A DNA stretch of 64,000 nt, taken from NCBI GenBank assembly GCA_947166305.1, contig CAMVDV010000006.1, forward strand, positions 1-64,000, in the 5' to 3' direction. Of this stretch, positions 59,525 through 64,000 are shown piece after piece (position 1 is the stretch's first letter; each line of letters opens with the position of its first letter). A program made the position numbers and the translations under genes. The stretch comes from an uncultured Prevotellaceae bacterium. GTDB lineage: Bacteria > Bacteroidota > Bacteroidia > Bacteroidales > Bacteroidaceae. The notes under the pieces were generated by a model, which was given only the letters and a program-made list of their open reading frames with translations, made no database searches and was not told the origin of the DNA.

Positions 59525-60886
59525 TCATCTGATGAGTTCAATCTTGCTGTCGGTGGTGAAGTGTACGAACTGCACGAACTGATTGGTGAATCCTGGGGCT
59601 GCACTGCGTTCGAAGCGATAGACGCTCTGCAGGGGGTCCTGCCGCAGGCTCACCTGCATCTGCTCGAAGGTATCGCCCAGGCTGCCAATGCCGGCAAGGA
59701 AGTAAGTGGCAAGGTCGTAGCCCCAAGCGGCATATCGCGGCACGTTCTGCACGATGGGCGTATTGAAGCCGGAAAGATAGTCGTCCTCGAAGGCTTTGAT
59801 GCGGTCGTCCAACACATTATAATAATAAGGGCTCACGATATAAGTGTCGCACGCAAATAAGTCGTCGATGAGGCGTTCCGTTTCTTCCTGCCATCCTGCA
59901 TAGCCAAGGAGAGAGAAGCGATACTTGGGATGCTTTCCGCCAAAGTCCTTGAGGCGCGACATCAGCACGGTGAGCGACGGGATGCTGCTGTCATCGACGA
60001 CCACAACATTGTCCTTGAACTGATTGAATGCCGCTTCGTAGGCAAAGTCGTCGCCCTCAATCTTCAGTTCCCTGAAGGGAAGATTCAACTCAGAAAGCTT
60101 GCGAGTGAGCACGTCGGTGAGGATTCGGCCACGGTTGTCTGCAGAAGAACTGCGCACCACCACGAAGTTTCGATCTCTGAAATAGCTGACAAGTTTGGTG
60201 GCCGCCACGTCGAAGAGGACAGCATTGGGGGCTGCAACGTTGTAAAGTAGGGGATAGTCGATGGACGTCTGTCCACTCCAAAAGGGGAGTACGAGGCGCA
60301 CCCGTGCTTCCCGACAAGCCTCAACCACAGGCTGAACTTGCAACGCAGAAGCCGGACCGAAGACGATGTCCAAGCCCTTCAGCCCCGGAAGCAACGGCTC
60401 AACCTGTGCTGCCGTGCTGCCACTGTCCCAAGCATAAATGTCGAGGTTGATGCCGGAACGCCGGATGTTGTCGGCTGCCATGAGCAGTCCACGGTAGAAT
60501 TCCACCATCTTCTTGTCGGTAAACGGAAGCAGTACGCCCACCTTCAAGTGCGAAACGGCAGTACGGATAAGGGATGTGCCATCGGAACTTACATTAATGG
60601 AAGACTCGTTTCCGCCGTTTGTTTGAGCATCGGGAAGGGTGGGGGAGTCAAGAGGTGCCTTTTGCGGCACTATCAGCAGCATCCCTTTCTTCAGCTTCTT
60701 CTTGTTCCTGATGTCAGGATTGGCAGTGCGCAGTTCCTCCACGGTTATGCCGCGACTGGTCGCAACGCTCTCCCAGGTGTCGCCTTTCGCCACGACATAC
60801 ATCTCATCGAGCGCAGAGAGGACATCCTGCCCGATAAGGAAAAACGGGCAAAGAACCGCCGCTATAAGTATTAAAAAACGTTTCAT
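59525..60886 (-). CDS. LysM protein with periplasmic-binding-like domain
   Basis: The 453-residue envelope protein has a signal peptide (MKRFLILIAAVLCPFFLIG), one LysM domain (MYVVAKGDTWESVATSRGITVEELRTANPDI, about 30-75) and then a type-I periplasmic-binding-like domain (about 115-400: VGVLLPFTDKKMVEFYRGLLMAADNIRRSGINLDIYAWDSG). LysM binds peptidoglycan; the second domain resembles LivJ/LpoA-type proteins. It may regulate wall synthesis or sense a ligand. The ATG lies six bases after the promoter box. Confidence 0.85.
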   Translation of the reverse strand: MKRFLILIAAVLCPFFLIGQDVLSALDEMYVVAKGDTWESVATSRGITVEELRTANPDIRNKKKLKKGMLLIVPQKAPLDSPTLPDAQTNGGNESSINVSSDGTSLIRTAVSHLKVGVLLPFTDKKMVEFYRGLLMAADNIRRSGINLDIYAWDSGSTAAQVEPLLPGLKGLDIVFGPASALQVQPVVEACREARVRLVLPFWSGQTSIDYPLLYNVAAPNAVLFDVAATKLVSYFRDRNFVVVRSSSADNRGRILTDVLTRKLSELNLPFRELKIEGDDFAYEAAFNQFKDNVVVVDDSSIPSLTVLMSRLKDFGGKHPKYRFSLLGYAGWQEETERLIDDLFACDTYIVSPYYYNVLDDRIKAFEDDYLSGFNTPIVQNVPRYAAWGYDLATYFLAGIGSLGDTFEQMQVSLRQDPLQSVYRFERSAAPGFTNQFVQFVHFTTDSKIELIR

Positions 60887-60892
60887 AATGCG

Positions 60893-60900
60893 CAAAGGTA
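60893..60900 (-). promoter_or_regulatory. Promoter -7 box of the LysM gene, six bases before its ATG
   Basis: TACCTTTG on the minus strand is followed by CGCATT and the ATG at 60886, implying a leaderless or nearly leaderless message. Confidence 0.6.
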
Positions 60901-60997
60901 CGAAAAAAGTTGAAAAGGATAAAAGGTTAAAAGGTTAAAAAAGGGGAAAAGTAGAAAAATAATATCTCCGAGGGCTTCATTATTGACTTTTATTTTG

Positions 60998-61005
60998 TAC
61001 TTTTG
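60998..61005 (+). promoter_or_regulatory. Promoter -7 box of the T9SS-sorted protein gene
   Basis: TACTTTTG on the plus strand, 18 bases before the ATG at 61024; divergent from the LysM gene promoter. Confidence 0.65.
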
Positions 61006-61023
61006 CAGCAAAATATAAGTAAG

Positions 61024-61767
61024 ATGAAGCGTTTTTTGATGTTATTTGCCACTCTTTTGCCTCTCATGGCATGGGCACAGATTCCTGAGGTCAATCCCCT
61101 CTGCACCTACTTCCTCTTGAACGATAAGGGCGAGGAAGAAACAGGGGATGCCAACGGACAGACCTTGAATATGCCCTTCCGCATCGTGCTTACAGCCAAT
61201 CCAACGATTCCCGACGGCTTCAGCAGTCAGGTTTGGTACGAATGGACCATGTGGAAGACCGATGAGCCTGAGAACATCATCCTCCGCAGAAACGAGGAAA
61301 CGGTGGAATACGAAATCGTTGAGAGCGGAAGCTATACGGTAAGATTGCGCGCCATCTTTTATGGAGAAGAAGGCGTGGAGGACTATGAGTTCCCGAGCGA
61401 AGGAGAGGACGGCAAGTACATCAGCTTCACGCTGAGCAACAGCCAGCTGGAGTTCCCCAACGGCATCTCTCCTAATGACGACGACCGCAACGACGTGCTC
61501 AAGCCCAAAGACGGCTACAAGGGCATTGTCTCCTTTCATGCCGTCGTCTTCAACCGTTGGGGACAGAAAATATATTCGTGGGACGACGTCCGAGGCGGCT
61601 GGAACGGCAAGTCGGGAGGCAAGCGCGTGAAGGACGGTGTCTACTTCCTCCACGTCACAGCCAAAGGAAGCGACGGCGTCAACTACAACATCAAGAAAGC
61701 AATCAACGTCATCTCCGGATACAACAATGGCGAGAACGAAGGCGGAACAGGCGAGACAGGCGAGTGA
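61024..61767 (+). CDS. Secreted protein with gliding-motility type (T9SS type B) sorting domain
   Basis: The 247-residue protein has a signal peptide ([19 protein letters not shown]), an Ig-like region ([25 protein letters not shown]) and a C-terminal sorting domain: [59 protein letters not shown]. This is the type-B end that sends proteins through the type IX system. An extra linker ([14 protein letters not shown]) follows it. The gene overlaps uvrA by 41 bases. Confidence 0.88.
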   Translation: MKRFLMLFATLLPLMAWAQIPEVNPLCTYFLLNDKGEEETGDANGQTLNMPFRIVLTANPTIPDGFSSQVWYEWTMWKTDEPENIILRRNEETVEYEIVESGSYTVRLRAIFYGEEGVEDYEFPSEGEDGKYISFTLSNSQLEFPNGISPNDDDRNDVLKPKDGYKGIVSFHAVVFNRWGQKIYSWDDVRGGWNGKSGGKRVKDGVYFLHVTAKGSDGVNYNIKKAINVISGYNNGENEGGTGETGE

Positions 61768-64000
61768 GGGAAAGATAATCGTGGAAGGTGCCCGCGTACA
61801 CAACCTCAAGAACATCGACGTAGAGATTCCAAGAAACAGCCTTACCGTCATCACCGGATTGAGCGGGAGCGGCAAGTCATCCCTCGCCTTCGACACCATC
61901 TATGCAGAAGGTCAGCGACGCTACATCGAGACGTTCAGCGCCTACGCCCGCAACTTCCTCGGAGGAATGGAGCGGCCTGACGTGGATAAGATAACAGGTC
62001 TCAGCCCAGTCATCAGCATTGAGCAGAAAACCACGAACAAGAATCCGCGAAGCACCGTCGGCACCACCACCGAGATTTACGATTTCCTGCGACTTCTCTA
62101 TGCCCGTGCTGCAGAAGCCTATTCCTACGTCAGCGGAGAAAAGATGGTGCGCTACACCGAAGAACAGATTCTCGGCCTTTTGCTCAGCGAATACCTTGGC
62201 AAACGCATCATCCTTCTTTCACCACTCGTCAAGAATCGCAAGGGACACTACAAGGAGCTCTTCGAAACCATCCGGCGCAAAGGCTATCTCTATGCCCGCA
62301 TCGACGGCGAGATGCAGGAACTTGTGCCCGAGATGAAGCTCGACCGCTACCGCAACCACAGCATCGAGGTGGTCATCGACCGCCTTCGCGTCCAGGACAA
62401 GGACGACAAACGTCTCGTCTTGAGCGTGCAGACAGCCATGAAGCAAGGAGATGGCGAGATGCTTGTCTGCGACATGGATACAGGCGAGGTGCGCCATTAC
62501 AGCAAACACCTGATGTGTCCCACGAGTGGCATCTCGTATCGTGACCCTGCACCCCACGATTTTTCCTTCAACAGTCCAGCAGGAGCCTGCCCACGCTGCA
62601 AAGGCTTGGGCTTCGTGCACATCATTGATAAAGCCAAAGTCATCCCCGATCCATCCCTATCGCTCCGCAACGGCGGCTTTGCACCTCTGGGAAAAGCAAG
62701 GCAGGCCATGATATTCTGGCAAGTGGAGGCTGTGCTTGAGAATTATGGCTGTACGGCTGACACGCCGCTCGCCGAAGTTCCCGAAGAAGCCATCGACGAG
62801 ATTCTGGAAGGAAGCGCTGAGCGACTGCGCATTCCGGCAGAGAAGACAAAGACCACGAACGACGTTTATACAGAATTCGGAGGGCTGGTGAAATACATAG
62901 AGCAGATGAAAGATGCCGACGTGGGCGCGGCTGCACAGAAGTGGGCTGAGCAGTTCAGCGGCATCTGCGAGTGCCCCGAGTGCCATGGGCAGAGGCTTCG
63001 GAAGGAGTCGCTCCATTTTCTGCTCGACGGCAAAAACATTGCCGAGGTATCGGCCTTCGACCTCGCCGAGCTCAGCGAATGGCTCGACAGTCTGGCTGCA
63101 CGCCTCAGCAAGCGACAACGCACCATTGCTGCAGAGATAATGAAGGAGATAAAGACAAGGCTCAAGTTCCTGCTCGACGTAGGCCTTGACTATCTTTCCC
63201 TATCCCGTCCCACCGTGAGTCTTTCGGGAGGCGAAAGCCAGCGCATACGCCTTGCCACTCAGATTGGAAGCCAGCTCGTGGGCGTTCTTTATATTCTCGA
63301 CGAGCCGAGTATCGGCCTTCATCGTCGGGACAACATCAAGCTCATCCATTCCCTTCAGGCACTCCGCGATGCCGGCAACACGGTGCTCGTGGTTGAACAC
63401 GACCGCGACATGATGGAGAATGCCGACTACATTGTCGACATCGGCCCCTTGGCCGGAAGGCGAGGAGGGCAGGTTGTCTTCCAGGGAACGTACAAGCAGA
63501 TGCTCGAGACCGACACGCTCACGGCGAGGTATCTGAAGAGTGACCCCCCAACCCCCTTTAGGGGAAGTCTTTCGCGGCAGGAACTCCCCCTAAAAGGGGA
63601 TGGGGGGTCCCTCACTCTCTCGGGCTGTACGGGTCACAACCTGCGTGATGTCCGGCTGGAGATTCCTTTGGGAAAGCTCATCTGCGTGACGGGTGTGAGC
63701 GGAAGCGGCAAGAGTTCCCTCATCGGACAGACGCTCTATCCGCTCCTCAGCAAGCACTTCTACCGCTCGCTTGCCGACCCTCTTCCCTATAAATCCATTG
63801 AGGGACTGGAGAACATCGACAAGGTCATCAACGTGGACCAAAGTCCTCTCGGACGCACGCCGCGCTCCAATCCTGCCACCTACACGGGTGTCTTCTCCGA
63901 CATCCGTTCGCTCTTCGTGTCGCTCCCCGAGGCGCGCATCCGAGGCTACAAGCCCGGTCGCTTCTCATTCAATGTGAAAGGCGGCAGATGCGAGGCGTGT
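61727..64000 (+). CDS. uvrA: Excinuclease ABC subunit A, 3' end cut by window edge
   Basis: About 758 residues are visible. UvrA finds DNA lesions for nucleotide excision repair. Seen are Walker [10 protein letters not shown] (about 44), the first zinc module ([27 protein letters not shown]), the ABC signature [15 protein letters not shown] (about 501), [17 protein letters not shown] and a second Walker [10 protein letters not shown] (about 654). The start ATG at 61727 lies inside the previous gene; no other in-frame ATG precedes the conserved [15 protein letters not shown] nested palindrome at 63542-63609 adds an in-frame linker (residues about 606-628) between the two ABC halves. Confidence 0.95.
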   Translation, partial: MARTKAEQARQASEGKIIVEGARVHNLKNIDVEIPRNSLTVITGLSGSGKSSLAFDTIYAEGQRRYIETFSAYARNFLGGMERPDVDKITGLSPVISIEQKTTNKNPRSTVGTTTEIYDFLRLLYARAAEAYSYVSGEKMVRYTEEQILGLLLSEYLGKRIILLSPLVKNRKGHYKELFETIRRKGYLYARIDGEMQELVPEMKLDRYRNHSIEVVIDRLRVQDKDDKRLVLSVQTAMKQGDGEMLVCDMDTGEVRHYSKHLMCPTSGISYRDPAPHDFSFNSPAGACPRCKGLGFVHIIDKAKVIPDPSLSLRNGGFAPLGKARQAMIFWQVEAVLENYGCTADTPLAEVPEEAIDEILEGSAERLRIPAEKTKTTNDVYTEFGGLVKYIEQMKDADVGAAAQKWAEQFSGICECPECHGQRLRKESLHFLLDGKNIAEVSAFDLAELSEWLDSLAARLSKRQRTIAAEIMKEIKTRLKFLLDVGLDYLSLSRPTVSLSGGESQRIRLATQIGSQLVGVLYILDEPSIGLHRRDNIKLIHSLQALRDAGNTVLVVEHDRDMMENADYIVDIGPLAGRRGGQVVFQGTYKQMLETDTLTARYLKSDPPTPFRGSLSRQELPLKGDGGSLTLSGCTGHNLRDVRLEIPLGKLICVTGVSGSGKSSLIGQTLYPLLSKHFYRSLADPLPYKSIEGLENIDKVINVDQSPLGRTPRSNPATYTGVFSDIRSLFVSLPEARIRGYKPGRFSFNVKGGRCEAC
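63542..63609. repeat. Nested-palindrome element inside uvrA
   Basis: Arms 63542-63568 and 63583-63609 are 27-base inverted repeats with a few mismatches, each containing a CCCC..TTTAGGGG-type hairpin, around a 14-base centre with CTTTCGCGGC. The element is translated in frame as Asp-Pro-Pro-Thr-Pro-Phe-Arg-Gly...Leu-Pro-Leu-Lys-Gly-Asp-Gly-Gly. Confidence 0.85.

Overview
The window is chromosomal DNA from a member of the Bacteroidales, most likely a Prevotella-like (Prevotellaceae) species. The case rests on three things: many promoters of the Bacteroidetes type (-7 box TAnnTTTG, often written gTACCTTTGca); TonB receptor, SusD-era style lipoproteins and a T9SS sorting domain; and BspA-type leucine-rich repeat proteins. 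Shine-Dalgarno sequences are mostly absent.

Region 1 (1-about 11,130) is an accessory element read almost wholly on the minus strand. From right to left it holds a multi-HTH zinc-finger protein, an IntDOT-like tyrosine recombinase, a two-helix membrane protein, a short excisionase-like HTH protein, a winged-helix protein, mobA and mobB (relaxosome protein and MOBP relaxase), a coiled-coil membrane protein and a second tyrosine recombinase. At the left edge is a cut-off PLD-nuclease/SNF2 helicase. Between the second recombinase and the helicase lies a segment bounded by inverted repeats (1701-1917) that carries a good promoter now pointing at the helicase. This is a candidate phase-variable switch for a defence-like nuclease-helicase. 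The right end of the element coincides with the 3' end of a bspA-like gene that stops in the middle of a repeat.

Region 2 (11,127-30,300) is mostly core genome: BspA protein, threonine aldolase, DUF3784 protein, nucleoside phosphorylase, PD40-type protein, DUF486 protein, an NfnA/NfnB-like fusion, serS, CPBP protease, menA, rpmA-rplU, mtgA, OmpA-like lipoprotein, proS, MFS carrier and a small secreted protein. Region 3 (29,386-38,071) is an envelope cluster: a dockerin-LRR protein, an SGNH hydrolase, a lipoprotein with four repeats, a DUF5689 lipoprotein, a TonB-dependent receptor and a divergent endonuclease/exonuclease/phosphatase. It may serve uptake of a nucleic-acid-like substrate. Region 4 (38,233-64,000) holds fba, an MTA/SAH nucleosidase, two EamA carriers, tRNA-Ser, a deletion scar joining araC and ferritin remnants, redox and metal genes, three glycosidases (GH78-, GH30- and GH20-like), a Na/Pi cotransporter fused to PhoU and to an OmpR-type DNA-binding domain, a P-loop/BspA operon behind a long structured leader, envelope proteins and the start of uvrA.

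Three signals cross the ordinary annotation. Eleven intergenic arrays, each of three to five units, share an exact 22-bp period although their sequences differ from locus to locus. A nested-palindrome element occurs once between genes and twice in frame inside conserved proteins (the Nfn-like fusion and UvrA). GGACGCGCC palindromes cluster with other repeats around 13.1 kb and 56.0-57.0 kb. No rRNA and no CRISPR array was seen.
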